From assembly GCA_965662725.1 (NCBI GenBank), contig CBFIIT010000004.1:10707-74706 (forward strand): a stretch of DNA of 64,000 bases, written 5' to 3'. The DNA is from UBA8337 sp965662725 (GTDB lineage Bacteria > Pseudomonadota > Alphaproteobacteria > RS24). Shown in pieces: positions 25,614 to 34,745 of this stretch; the stretch's first letter is position 1; the number at the start of each line of letters is the position of its first letter. A program made the translations under genes and the position numbers. The notes below the pieces were generated by a model, which was not told the DNA's origin, ran no database searches, and worked only from the letters and a program-made list of their open reading frames with translations.

Positions 25614-28373
25614 TTAAGCCGGTGGCGCGAATTTGGTCAAATCAATGCCTTGAACGGCGGTTTGATATTCTTCCAAAGTCGGCGTGCGACCCAAAATGGT
25701 CGACAGCACGACAACCGGTGTCGAGGCCAAAAGCGACTCACCGGATTTTTGGTCACTATCTTCCACCACACGGCCTTTAAACAGGCGCGTCGACGTGGCC
25801 ATAACCGTGTCACCCTTGGCCGCTTTTTCCTGATTGCCCATGCATAAATTACAGCCCGGGCGTTCCAGATAAAGCGTGTTTTCATATGTCGTGCGCGCTT
25901 CTTGCTTGGGCGCGGCATCATCAAACTCAAAGCCCGAATATTTTTGCAGCACGTCCCAATCGCCTTCTGCTTTTAACTCATCGACAATATTGTAAGTCGG
26001 CGGCGCGATTACCAAAGGCGCTTTAAAGCTGACGGAACCGTTTTCTTTTTCCAGATTGCGGAACATTTGCGCGACGATTTTCATATCGCCCTTATGCACC
26101 ATGCACGAGCCGACAAAGCCCAAATCGACTTTTTTCTCAGCCCGATAATATGAAATCGGACGAATGGTATCATGCGTATAGCGTTTGGAAATATCGGCAT
26201 TTTCGACATCCGGGTCGGCAATCATCGGCTCGTTAATCACGTCCAAATCAACCACCACTTCGGCGAAATAATCGGCACTCGCATCCGGCATCAGCGCCGG
26301 CTTTTCGCCCGATTTAATTTCCTCAATGCGCTTATCGGCAATATCGATGAGCCCTTGCAGCATATGCGCGGCATTATCCATGCCTTTATCAATCATGATT
26401 TGAATGCGCGCTTTGGCAATTTCCAGAGAGCCGATCAATGTCTCATCATTGGAAATACAGATAGAGGCTTTCGCCTTCATCTCCGCTGTCCAATCAGTAA
26501 AGGTAAAGGCTTGGTCAGCCAAAAGCGTGCCAATATGCACTTCAATGACGCGGCCTTGGAATACATTATCACCGAACTGGTCAAGCATTTGCGCTTGCGT
26601 GGCATGCACCACATCGCGGAAATCCATATAATCGGCCATTTGCCCTTTAAAGGTCACTTTCACCGATTCCGGTATCGGCATGGTCGCCTCGCCGGTCGCC
26701 AAAGCCAAAGCCACTGTGCCGCTATCGGCACCGAAAGCGACCCCTTTTGACATGCGTGTATGGCTGTCACCGCCGATAATAATCGCGCGGTCATCCACGG
26801 TAATATCATTCAACACTTTATGAATGACATCCGTCATGGCGTGATATTCATCTTTCGGGTCGCGCGCGGTAATCAGGCCGAACTTATTCATAAAGGCCAT
26901 TAGACGCGGCGTATTGGCTTGCGCTTTTACATCCCAAACCGAAGCCGTATGGCAGCCCGATTGATAAGCCCCGTCAACCGTCGGCGATAAAACCGTCGCT
27001 GCCATCGCTTCCAATTCTTGCGAGGTCATCAGACCGGTCGTGTCTTGCGAGCCGACAATATTGACTTTAACACGCACATCAGAGCCGGCATGCAAAGGCG
27101 CATCAGAACTGCGGCCCAGCGCATTGGCATTAAAAATTTTCTCAACCGCGGTCAGGCCTTGCCCGTCATGTGAGATTTCTTTTGACGGCGCAAAAACCGA
27201 TTTCAATTCGACGCCCAAAGTTTCGCAAGCAAAGCTTTGCAGTTTTTTACCGAAGACAATCGCGTAAGAACCACCGGCTTTCATAAATTCGATTTTTTGC
27301 GGCGTGAAACTGTCATCCAAATCAACCAGCTCTTCGCTACCATCATCGCTATAGAGTTTTTTCTTCGCCGTATTAATCGTCAACACGGTTCCGGTTTCGA
27401 CAGAATATTTCTGCTCCAAAATCGCATTGCCGTCATTATTCAAAAGCGGCTTGCCATCATCGCCGATTTTCTTCACCCAGTTTTTCAAATCGACACCAAT
27501 GCCACCGGTGACCCCGACTGTGGTCAGGAAAATCGGTGAGATGCCGTTTGTGCCGGCCACAATCGGCGCAATATTGACAAACGGCACATAGGGGCTGGCT
27601 TGTTTGCCGGTCCATAAGGCGACATTATTGACGCCGGACATGCGCGATGAGCCGACGCCCATTGTGCCTTTTTCGGCAATCAGCATGACGCGTTTATCAG
27701 GATGCTTGAGTTTCAGCGCTTCAATTTCTTTTTGCGCCGCTTCGGAAATCATGCATTTGCCGTGCAATTCGCGGTCAGAGCGCGAATGCGCCTGATTGCC
27801 CGGCGAGAGAAGGTCGGTCGAAATATCACCTTCCGCGGCGATATAAGTGACCACTTTAATTTCTTCTTCAATCTCCGGTAATTTGGTGAAGAACTCAGCC
27901 GCCGCATAGCTTTCGAGAATGTCTTTGGCGACCGCATTGCCGGCATCATAAGCCGCTTTCAACCGATCAGTGTCGGCGTCATACAGGAATACTTGTGATT
28001 TCAGCACATTGGCCGCTTGCGCTGCCTTATCGGCATCATCACCCAAAGCAATGTCCAGCAGCACTTCAACAGAGGGGCCGCCTTTCATATGCGACAGCAA
28101 TTCGAAAGCAAAGCTTGGTGAAATTTCTTCCAGCTGCGCCGCGCCCAAAATAATCTTTTTCAAAAATTGCGCTTTCGCACCGGCTGCCGAGGTGGTGCCG
28201 GGCAAACTATTGTAAATGAAATGCTGCAGCGAGGCGTCACGATGCGGGTTTGCCGTATCTTCAATCTGCGCAATAATTTCATTCAGCAAAGCTGCATCAT
28301 CGATCGGCTTGGCGTGCAAGCCCTCGGATTTGCGGCGTTCAATTTCCTCAAGATAAGCGTCATATAGGCTCAT
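25614..28373 (-). CDS. acnB: Aconitate hydratase B (bifunctional with 2-methylisocitrate dehydratase)
   Basis: Converts citrate to isocitrate in the TCA cycle; AcnB enzymes also act on 2-methylaconitate/2-methylisocitrate. The 919 residues show the AcnB domain order: an N-terminal helical HEAT-like domain (to about 160), the swivel domain (GDISTDLLSPGNQAHSR region), then the three catalytic domains with GGDSHTRMSKGVAFG, VGSCMVHKGD and CNLCMGNQ supplying cluster cysteines. GAGG precedes the ATG at 28373. Most alphaproteobacteria carry AcnA next to ccmABCDG; here an AcnB sits there. Long stretches resemble the AcnB of Bacteroidota as I recall it, which suggests horizontal gain. Confidence 0.95.
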   Translation of the reverse strand: MSLYDAYLEEIERRKSEGLHAKPIDDAALLNEIIAQIEDTANPHRDASLQHFIYNSLPGTTSAAGAKAQFLKKIILGAAQLEEISPSFAFELLSHMKGGPSVEVLLDIALGDDADKAAQAANVLKSQVFLYDADTDRLKAAYDAGNAVAKDILESYAAAEFFTKLPEIEEEIKVVTYIAAEGDISTDLLSPGNQAHSRSDRELHGKCMISEAAQKEIEALKLKHPDKRVMLIAEKGTMGVGSSRMSGVNNVALWTGKQASPYVPFVNIAPIVAGTNGISPIFLTTVGVTGGIGVDLKNWVKKIGDDGKPLLNNDGNAILEQKYSVETGTVLTINTAKKKLYSDDGSEELVDLDDSFTPQKIEFMKAGGSYAIVFGKKLQSFACETLGVELKSVFAPSKEISHDGQGLTAVEKIFNANALGRSSDAPLHAGSDVRVKVNIVGSQDTTGLMTSQELEAMAATVLSPTVDGAYQSGCHTASVWDVKAQANTPRLMAFMNKFGLITARDPKDEYHAMTDVIHKVLNDITVDDRAIIIGGDSHTRMSKGVAFGADSGTVALALATGEATMPIPESVKVTFKGQMADYMDFRDVVHATQAQMLDQFGDNVFQGRVIEVHIGTLLADQAFTFTDWTAEMKAKASICISNDETLIGSLEIAKARIQIMIDKGMDNAAHMLQGLIDIADKRIEEIKSGEKPALMPDASADYFAEVVVDLDVINEPMIADPDVENADISKRYTHDTIRPISYYRAEKKVDLGFVGSCMVHKGDMKIVAQMFRNLEKENGSVSFKAPLVIAPPTYNIVDELKAEGDWDVLQKYSGFEFDDAAPKQEARTTYENTLYLERPGCNLCMGNQEKAAKGDTVMATSTRLFKGRVVEDSDQKSGESLLASTPVVVLSTILGRTPTLEEYQTAVQGIDLTKFAPPA

Positions 28374-28447
28374 ATCTGCCTCGTCTTTTTGAATAGCGTT
28401 GCTTGCTCTTAACTGAGCGGTTTTAAGAAGTCAATCAGCCGCCCACC

Positions 28448-29473
28448 CTAGCGCTGAAAGTCATTTTTCGATGCCAGCAATATCGGCGTACGCTCGGCTG
28501 CAAAGCGCAAGGCCCAGCCGTTAAAACGGGCATTTATCGCTGCCGCTTTGGCCTTCACCTCGGCGCTGGCCGTGGCATCGGCTTTTGCCGAGATGCGCGA
28601 CCAGATCACCGTCGCCGCGCCGACATTTTCATACATTAGGCTTAACCCGTCATCATAGCTTAAGGTAAAAGGCCGCGCCGTGTCGAAATTAATCGTTTCC
28701 GCTTTTGTCACATCATCAGGGCGCAAAGCGGCAAAGCCTTGCAACCAGCGTGGTGCACCGGGCATGGACCAACTATCAGACGAAGCGACACCGACACGCA
28801 CGGCTTTAAACGCGCCGCCACCCTTGCCAATCGCAATTTCACGCAAAAGCGGCACCTCATGGCGCGGCAAAAACGGATCAATCCACGCAGCCGCCTCCGG
28901 ATTGCGCGGCACCCGTCCCAAAGCCAACCAGCTTTGATTGCTGTCTTCCAAGCGCACATAAAAGCGTGATTTCTCAACTCCCAAATTATCAACTTTTTGC
29001 ACCGCTTCGGCTTCGCTGGCTTGGTTTTTGCCAATCAGAATACGCACCATCTCGGCATCATTTTCACCACGCACATCAAAGCGAATGGCTTTGCCCAATT
29101 GCTCGGGTGCAATCAAACCCAAAGCGCGGTGCCAATCTGGCTGTGCCGTGCGCGCTTCCAAAATATCAATATCGGCCAGTGCCAAAAGCGTCTCCGTCAC
29201 CAGCTCATCATTAGCCGGATAATTCCAGCGCGCAGTTAATTGCCAGCCTTGTGCGCCGCGCGTAACACGGATGCCTTGCGTGCCCGATAAGCCGCGCCCA
29301 TGGGTGATGGTCAATTGCCGCGCCGCATCTATATTCGCCGCATAGGCGGGCAGAAGTTTTTCAAATTGCGCGCTGCCGGAGACACGGCGTTCATCCCAAA
29401 GGGCGGTGACGGCCAAAATAAGACTGGCCACGGTCACCAGAACCAAAGGGCGTAACAGGCGGCTTATGTCCAT
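28448..29473 (-). CDS. DUF4340 family protein of a Gld-like ABC system
   Basis: A 341-residue protein with one N-terminal membrane segment (about 9-26) and a long extracytoplasmic part. Repeated segments such as GWQLTARWNYPAND with a helical ILEARTAQPDWH region, and RFYVRLEDSNQSWLALGRVP, fit DUF4340, which is commonly the last gene of ABC export loci with GldG-like proteins. The start shares one base with the gldG-like stop, with GGGAGG upstream. Role in transport is inferred from context; no catalytic motif is seen. Confidence 0.72.
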   Translation of the reverse strand: MDISRLLRPLVLVTVASLILAVTALWDERRVSGSAQFEKLLPAYAANIDAARQLTITHGRGLSGTQGIRVTRGAQGWQLTARWNYPANDELVTETLLALADIDILEARTAQPDWHRALGLIAPEQLGKAIRFDVRGENDAEMVRILIGKNQASEAEAVQKVDNLGVEKSRFYVRLEDSNQSWLALGRVPRNPEAAAWIDPFLPRHEVPLLREIAIGKGGGAFKAVRVGVASSDSWSMPGAPRWLQGFAALRPDDVTKAETINFDTARPFTLSYDDGLSLMYENVGAATVIWSRISAKADATASAEVKAKAAAINARFNGWALRFAAERTPILLASKNDFQR

Positions 29474-31416
29474 TACACACCTCCCGCTTCGCTTTGATTT
29501 TCAACAATCAAGCCACCGGCTTTTTGTGTCGCCAGACGCTTGCGCCTTTGTCGCCAGGTCAATAGTAGCGCCAAAGCCGCAACCAAAATCGGCATGATAA
29601 TAATATTGGCCCAAGTGAGGCGGCTTTCGAGGCTCTCAATATCGCGGCGCAAATCGCCCTGCACGCGGCGCAAGGCTTTTCGTGCCGCCAATAATTCACT
29701 GCGATAGCTGGCCGCCGCTGCATCCGCCTCCGCCAATTGCGCACCGCTTTGCTCCAACCGGTCCAGTTCCGCTTGCGCGGTTTCAATGCGCGCCACCAGA
29801 TTTTGCTGCTCGGCCAAATATGCCGCTTCAGCAGTCCGGCGCAAATCCTCAATACGGGTGAAAGGCCGCGCCGCTTTTTCGCGCCCTCGCAGCGAGATCA
29901 AATCATTTGAGCCCATCAGATTTTCAACCGCATTGAGCAAAAACTTTCCATTATCGGCAATCGGCACGCCAAAACGCTGGCCCAAATAATTTTGTTCCGA
30001 CACCCAAAACCGATCGTCAAAAAAATCACTATCGGCAAACACCACCAAATTGGCGGCGTCGCTGGTCGCCAGATGATCCTCAGCTTTCGCCCTCTCGCCC
30101 TTATCATTGGCCGCATCGGGCGGGCCATCGGCAAAGGCCGAGCGCAGCGGGCCGGATAGTCGCGCAGCAATCACATAGGCCTCATCACCGGCGACAAAGC
30201 GGTTTTGCAATGCATCGGGGGTCGGCGCGCGCAACACAAAATCACGGCTCATCACACCGGCATCATCAGATGAAGTAACCAATGGAACAAAATTTGTTGT
30301 TGCCTCTTCAAGCGGTTTCAACACACCGACTGTGCCGATATTCAACCGGTCAATATTGCCGGTAATCGGGTCATCGGCGTTCATTTCTTCCGGCCCCAAA
30401 CCCATCCATAAAATATAATCGGTCAACGCGCGGCGCGCATCGCGACCGGCGGCAACGCGCTGAGCGCGTTTGCGGTCCGCCAAAATCACATCATCGCGCA
30501 TGGTGACACCCCAAGCACCCATCAGACGCGGCAAATTTGATTGCTCGCTATAGCCTTTCAAAGGCTGGCCGTTTGGCCCGGCCGTCAGGCTGACTTCCGA
30601 TTGTGGGTCGATAAAGGCAATCACCCGCCCGCCGCGCATAATGAATTGGTCAATCGCATAGGCCTGCACGTCGCTGAGCGGACGCGGATGGGCGAGCAAA
30701 AGCACATCGATTTTATTGGGAATTTTAACCGCTTGCGGGACAATAAACTCAACCTCAAAACGGTCAGCCAATTCGGCATAAATCAAAAATGGCTGCGACT
30801 GGCCGCGCATCGCCGCCATAATGCCACCGGCGCCGGTATCCAATGGCAAATTGGAAATAATACCGAGCACCGGTTTTTCCGGCTGCGCCAAATTATGAAT
30901 GAGGCGGGCCAAATCATATTCCAAATATTGCTGCCGCTCCGTGGCAAAAAACGGAATAATCTCGACATTATCAACCAGATTAGTGCCGACCAAACCGAAA
31001 TAAACCACCTCACCCTCGGCAATCGGGCGCGCCACCAAACCTTGCGCTACGGCGCGGTCTTCGGCTTCAGAAAATGGCTGCGGGTCAATAATTTCCAAGT
31101 CCACAAGCCCGCGCGCCGCCAAGGTAATTTCTTCCAACATATCGCGCACGCGTTGCGCCTCAACGCGCAAGCCCGGCTGCTCGGAGGCAATGCTTTGCGA
31201 ATAATAAAACTTCAACCGCACCGGCTCTTGGAGGCCGCGCAAAATATTTCGCGTGCCGTCGCTGAGCGTAAACAGCCCGCTTTCAGTTAAATCCAACCGC
31301 GCATTTCTGAGCGTCAGATTGGCAAATAAATTGACGCTGATGAAAATAATCGCCAGCAAAACCAAACCGACCGCATGCGGGCGGCGTGAAAAATAATGAC
31401 GCAGCTTTTCAACCAT
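29473..31416 (-). CDS. GldG-like ABC transporter auxiliary protein
   Basis: A 647-residue protein with an N-terminal membrane helix (about 15-35), a large extracytoplasmic region resembling the ABC_transp_aux/GldG family (LTESGLFTLSDGTRNIL, VRLKFYYS, the FIDPQSEV segment), a coiled-coil stretch near 535-610 rich in Ala/Glu/Arg, and a C-terminal helix at about 612-630. GldG works with GldA and GldF in gliding Bacteroidota, but homologous sets occur in many non-gliding Proteobacteria. It follows the ATPase and permease genes. Substrate unknown. Confidence 0.8.
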   Translation of the reverse strand: MVEKLRHYFSRRPHAVGLVLLAIIFISVNLFANLTLRNARLDLTESGLFTLSDGTRNILRGLQEPVRLKFYYSQSIASEQPGLRVEAQRVRDMLEEITLAARGLVDLEIIDPQPFSEAEDRAVAQGLVARPIAEGEVVYFGLVGTNLVDNVEIIPFFATERQQYLEYDLARLIHNLAQPEKPVLGIISNLPLDTGAGGIMAAMRGQSQPFLIYAELADRFEVEFIVPQAVKIPNKIDVLLLAHPRPLSDVQAYAIDQFIMRGGRVIAFIDPQSEVSLTAGPNGQPLKGYSEQSNLPRLMGAWGVTMRDDVILADRKRAQRVAAGRDARRALTDYILWMGLGPEEMNADDPITGNIDRLNIGTVGVLKPLEEATTNFVPLVTSSDDAGVMSRDFVLRAPTPDALQNRFVAGDEAYVIAARLSGPLRSAFADGPPDAANDKGERAKAEDHLATSDAANLVVFADSDFFDDRFWVSEQNYLGQRFGVPIADNGKFLLNAVENLMGSNDLISLRGREKAARPFTRIEDLRRTAEAAYLAEQQNLVARIETAQAELDRLEQSGAQLAEADAAAASYRSELLAARKALRRVQGDLRRDIESLESRLTWANIIIMPILVAALALLLTWRQRRKRLATQKAGGLIVENQSEAGGV

Positions 31417-31425
31417 TACGCGCCC

Positions 31426-32181
31426 TCAGCTTTTTTCATGATCCACGACAATCATCGTAGCGGTTAAAAACACGCCGATGAGGCTGGCGAAAAACATCAC
31501 ATCGCGCAAGTCAATCACCCCGCCGGTAATGGCACGAAAATGTGTCAGCAAAGAAAAACCGGCCAAGGTTTCAATCAAAGCTTGCGGCGCCCAGCCTTCA
31601 AATAATTCCAATGCCAAAGGCGCGCCCGAAACAGTGAATAAAAAACACACCACGACCGAGATAACAAAAGCGATGACTTGATTGCGGGTCAGCGCAGACA
31701 GGCATGAACCAATGGCCAAATAGCCGCCGGCCAGCATTAAAGAGCCGATATAAGAGGCCAGAATAACGCCATTATCCGGCTGGCCCAAAAAATTGACTGT
31801 CAGCCAAATCGGAAAAGTCAAGGTCAAGGCGAGCGCGGCAAACCCCCAAGCGGCGCAAAACTTGCCCAAAACAATGGCCGATAAAGGCACCGGCAAGGTG
31901 AGCAATAATTCAATAGAGCCATTGCGTCTTTCCTCGGCCCAAAGCCGCATGGAAATGGCCGGCAGAAAAAACAGATATAGCCAAGGATGAAACATGAAAA
32001 AGCTGGTCAAGTCAGCCTGTCCCATAGCGAAATAAGCGCCCAGATAAAACGTCGCCAAACCATTGGCCAGAAGAAACACAATGATGAAAACAAAGGCCAA
32101 AGGGGTGGCGAAATAGCCGGCAAATTCGCGCCGCGTAATGGCGATAAAACTGTGCAGCAGGTTTGGCGGGTTCATATCCAT
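31426..32181 (-). CDS. ABC-2 type permease (GldF-like)
   Basis: A 251-residue membrane protein with about six helices. The REFAGYFATPLAFVFI opening and LWAEERRNGSIELLLTLPV are typical of the ABC-2/GldF permease family. Its ATG overlaps the upstream ATPase stop (TAATG). It pairs with the ATPase at 32181-33152 and the GldG-like protein. Confidence 0.87.
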   Translation of the reverse strand: MDMNPPNLLHSFIAITRREFAGYFATPLAFVFIIVFLLANGLATFYLGAYFAMGQADLTSFFMFHPWLYLFFLPAISMRLWAEERRNGSIELLLTLPVPLSAIVLGKFCAAWGFAALALTLTFPIWLTVNFLGQPDNGVILASYIGSLMLAGGYLAIGSCLSALTRNQVIAFVISVVVCFLFTVSGAPLALELFEGWAPQALIETLAGFSLLTHFRAITGGVIDLRDVMFFASLIGVFLTATMIVVDHEKS

Positions 32182-33152
32182 TAGCCATTTACCTGTAATT
32201 TTTCAGCCGCCGGACGCTGCTTGCCGGTCAGCGCGCCAAACACATCATCCAAGCGGCCTGTCTCCAAAGCCAAGGCGCGCGGGGCCAATCCGGCCGCGCC
32301 AATCGCGGCGCGCATGGCGGCCAGCAAATTGGCCGGCGCTTCGCCCTTGGCGGCAAATACATGCAACGTGCTCTCGCTGCCGCGTGTCACCAATTCAGCT
32401 TCACCATGCGGGACTTTTTTCAAACAAGCCTCCAGCGCCGGTAAATCTTGCGCGTCAAACACCACCGTCACCGCACCGGCGAAACGCGATTTTCCGGCCA
32501 GCTCGCCGGGCGTACCCTCGGCCACAATTTGTCCACGATCGATAATCATCGCAGCACTGCAAATCGCTTCCACTTCTTCCAAAATATGGGTGGAAATAAT
32601 AATCGCTTTATCTTCAGCCATTTCTTCAATCGCTTGGCGCACTTGAAATTTCTGGTTCGGGTCAAGCCCGTCTGTCGGCTCATCCATCACCAAAACGGCC
32701 GGGTCATGGACAATCGCTTGCGCCAGACCGACACGACGGCGATAGCCTTTCGATAAAGTATCAATCGGCTGGTCCAGCACGCCGTGCAATTCAGTCATAC
32801 CAATGGCGCGGGTTTCAGCTGCCCGCGCCGCTGCTTTATCAAGCCCACGAATGCGGGTGATGAATTGTAAGAACTGCCGCGGCGTCATATCCGGCCAAGC
32901 CGGTGCGCCCTCCGGTAAATAACCGAAATGGCGCTGTGCGGCCAACATATCATCGCAAATATCGCAACCCATAATCCGCGCCGTGCCGGAACTGGGGCGC
33001 AAAAAACCGGTAATCATTTTCATCGTGGTCGATTTACCCGCGCCATTAGGACCCAAAAAGCCCATCACTTGTCCGCGCGTTACGGCAAATGACAAATCGG
33101 CAACGGCGGTAAAGTCGCCGAATTTTTTTACCAGATTTTCGGTTTCAATCAT
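32181..33152 (-). CDS. ABC transporter ATP-binding protein (GldA-like)
   Basis: A 323-residue ABC ATPase with Walker A GPNGAGKSTTMKM near 35-47, signature LSKGYRRRVGLAQA, Walker B VLVMDEPTDGLDPNQ and the H-loop STHILEEVE. It has a C-terminal extension of about 100 residues, usual in GldA/Bcr-type exporters. First gene of the four-gene export operon. Confidence 0.9.
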   Translation of the reverse strand: MIETENLVKKFGDFTAVADLSFAVTRGQVMGFLGPNGAGKSTTMKMITGFLRPSSGTARIMGCDICDDMLAAQRHFGYLPEGAPAWPDMTPRQFLQFITRIRGLDKAAARAAETRAIGMTELHGVLDQPIDTLSKGYRRRVGLAQAIVHDPAVLVMDEPTDGLDPNQKFQVRQAIEEMAEDKAIIISTHILEEVEAICSAAMIIDRGQIVAEGTPGELAGKSRFAGAVTVVFDAQDLPALEACLKKVPHGEAELVTRGSESTLHVFAAKGEAPANLLAAMRAAIGAAGLAPRALALETGRLDDVFGALTGKQRPAAEKLQVNG

Positions 33153-33274
33153 GATTTCTCTTTCTGACCCTACACTTACGCAAACATGGCGCGGCTGGCA
33201 ATGCGGTTTTATCGCCCGACCGGCGGAAACCGAACCGCCAATCAGGGTGCGTATCTGGGGAGGAGGAGAGGAAT

Positions 33275-33373
33275 ATGCCCGGCGCGCCTAACATTGGGAG
33301 GAGAAACAAACGGCGCACCGGGCGGGGCTCACAAGCAGCCTTACTAGAGCGGTTGAATGAGACAACAGCGTGA
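33275..33373 (+). CDS. Possible 32-residue basic peptide upstream of the DUF2794 gene
   Basis: A short frame begins at the ATG at 33275, directly after a very purine-rich AGGAGGAGAGGAAT, and stops at 33371-33373. The peptide is Arg/Lys-rich in its first half (GRRNKRRTGRGS) and ends in a short amphipathic helix-like part (ALLERLNE). It lies in the 295-base gap between the divergent ABC ATPase and DUF2794 genes, 77 bases before the latter. The strong ribosome-binding site is the only support, and chance cannot be excluded. Confidence 0.28.
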   Translation: MPGAPNIGRRNKRRTGRGSQAALLERLNETTA

Positions 33374-33450
33374 CACAAATAAGGCCATTTAAAGGCAATT
33401 CTCGCGCTGCCAAAACTTGCAATCCGGCGGTGAAGCCGTCACGATAAGTG

Positions 33451-33828
33451 ATGAGCAAATCAAGGAAATCTTTGGTCATTATCGGCAATGCTTTTGAACG
33501 CGAAAGACAAGCCAAAGCGCGCGGACAAAAACGGGTAATGTGGACGCGCGAGGAGCTGGCTGATTTATTGAATGTTTATGGCCGCTTTGTAGCGGCCGGC
33601 CATTGGCGCGATTATGCGATTAATGACGGCCGCGAAGCGGCAGCTTTTTCCATATTCCGCCGCTCAAGCGAAGTACCACTGTTTCGCATTGACAAAATTC
33701 CCGCCTTACGCCGCAAGCAGGGGCAATATGTATTGCACGCCATGGATGGGCGGATCTTGCGCCGCGGTCATGATTTGCGCGCATTAATGCGGTTTTTTGA
33801 CCGCAAAGCGCTGCATATTGTCGAATAA
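33451..33828 (+). CDS. DUF2794 family protein
   Basis: A 125-residue alphaproteobacterial protein of unknown function. The order TREELADLLNVYGRFVAAGHWRDYAI, then AAFSIFRRSSEVPLFRIDK, RRKQGQYVL and LRRGHDLRALMRFFD is characteristic of DUF2794. The start is set at the ATG at 33451; a GTG one codon earlier is possible. Monocistronic, with a bidirectional terminator just after it. Confidence 0.85.
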   Translation: MSKSRKSLVIIGNAFERERQAKARGQKRVMWTREELADLLNVYGRFVAAGHWRDYAINDGREAAAFSIFRRSSEVPLFRIDKIPALRRKQGQYVLHAMDGRILRRGHDLRALMRFFDRKALHIVE

Positions 33829-33853
33829 TTTTGTGAAAAAAAACAGCACTGCG

Positions 33854-33901
33854 CAAAAAAACGGCCCCGTAATCTTTTATCACGGAGCCGCTTAATTTTT
33901 G
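33854..33901. terminator. Bidirectional terminator between DUF2794 and Bax1-I genes
   Basis: Imperfect stem at 33862-33890 (CGGC-CCGT with ACGG-GCCG, one mismatch). It is flanked by seven A before it and a T tract after it, so it can end transcription on both strands. It lies between convergent genes. Confidence 0.75.
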
Positions 33902-33915
33902 CCGCATTGGCGGTT

Positions 33916-34629
33916 CTAATCGCGATTGCCCAAGAATTGCAGCAAGAACAAGAACATATTGATAAAGTCCAAATACAGGCGCAGCGCCCCCATAATGGCT
34001 TTTTTCTCAGCAATTTCACGGCTGTCACCGGCGAAATAAATCCGCTTAATGTCTTGCGTGTCATAGGCAGTCAAACCGGCAAAGACCAGTACACCAATCA
34101 CCGAAATGACGAAATGCATGGCTGAGCTTTGCAGGAAGAAATTAACGATAGAGGCAAGAATAATACCGATAAGGCCCATAAACAAAAACGAGCCCATGCC
34201 GCTCAAATCGCGTTTGGTCGTATAGCCGTAAAGCGACAAGGCGCCGAAAGAAGCGGCGGTAATGAGAAAGGTCCGCACCACGGAAACGCCGGTAAAAGCC
34301 AGCAGCACATAGGACAGGGACAGGCCGGTTAGGGCAGCATAAATCCAGAAAGTGGTTTTTGCCGCGCTTTCGCTCATTTTGTGGAGCCGCGCCGACAAGT
34401 ATAAAACCATGCCAAGCGGGGCCAGAACGACCAGCCAAATCAACGGCGTTTGCGCCAGTGCAACATAAATGCCGGAAGCCGCGCCGATATAGGCGGTGAT
34501 TGCTGTCGCCAGCAAGCCAAGGCCCATATAATTATAGACTTTGGTCATATAAATCCGCAGGCCTTCATCGACATATTGGCCGGCGGCGACAGATTGAGTG
34601 GTTTGATCGGGTGCCCGATTGTCAGCCAT
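33916..34629 (-). CDS. Bax inhibitor-1 / YccA family membrane protein
   Basis: A 237-residue protein with seven predicted membrane helices, ending in the family-typical LYLDFINMFLFLLQFLGNRD. GLTAYDTQDIKRIY carries the conserved Asp pair region seen in BI-1 proteins. Members act as calcium leak channels or modulators of membrane proteases (YccA inhibits FtsH in E. coli). The ATG at 34629 is preferred over the GTG before it because AAAGGA is well placed. A possible promoter precedes it. Confidence 0.92.
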   Translation of the reverse strand: MADNRAPDQTTQSVAAGQYVDEGLRIYMTKVYNYMGLGLLATAITAYIGAASGIYVALAQTPLIWLVVLAPLGMVLYLSARLHKMSESAAKTTFWIYAALTGLSLSYVLLAFTGVSVVRTFLITAASFGALSLYGYTTKRDLSGMGSFLFMGLIGIILASIVNFFLQSSAMHFVISVIGVLVFAGLTAYDTQDIKRIYFAGDSREIAEKKAIMGALRLYLDFINMFLFLLQFLGNRD

Positions 34630-34664
34630 CACACAAATCCTTTTTAAATGGTTTCAACATTGCT

Positions 34665-34693
34665 TATATCAGCATAAATCGTGTCGATTTCAA
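34665..34693 (-). promoter_or_regulatory. Possible sigma-70-type promoter of the Bax1-I gene
   Basis: Minus-strand TTGAAA (34693-34688), 17 bases, then GATATA (34670-34665), about 36 bases before the ATG. Pattern only. Confidence 0.38.
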
Positions 34694-34745
34694 GACTGTT
34701 TCACGACAATATGCGCGAATTTCAGCATATTCCGATAACCGCGTC

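Noticed and set aside
30541..31290. 249-residue plus-strand frame opposite the GldG-like gene
   Set aside because: Antisense of a well-supported gene, with no family features and a His/Arg/Asn-rich shadow composition.
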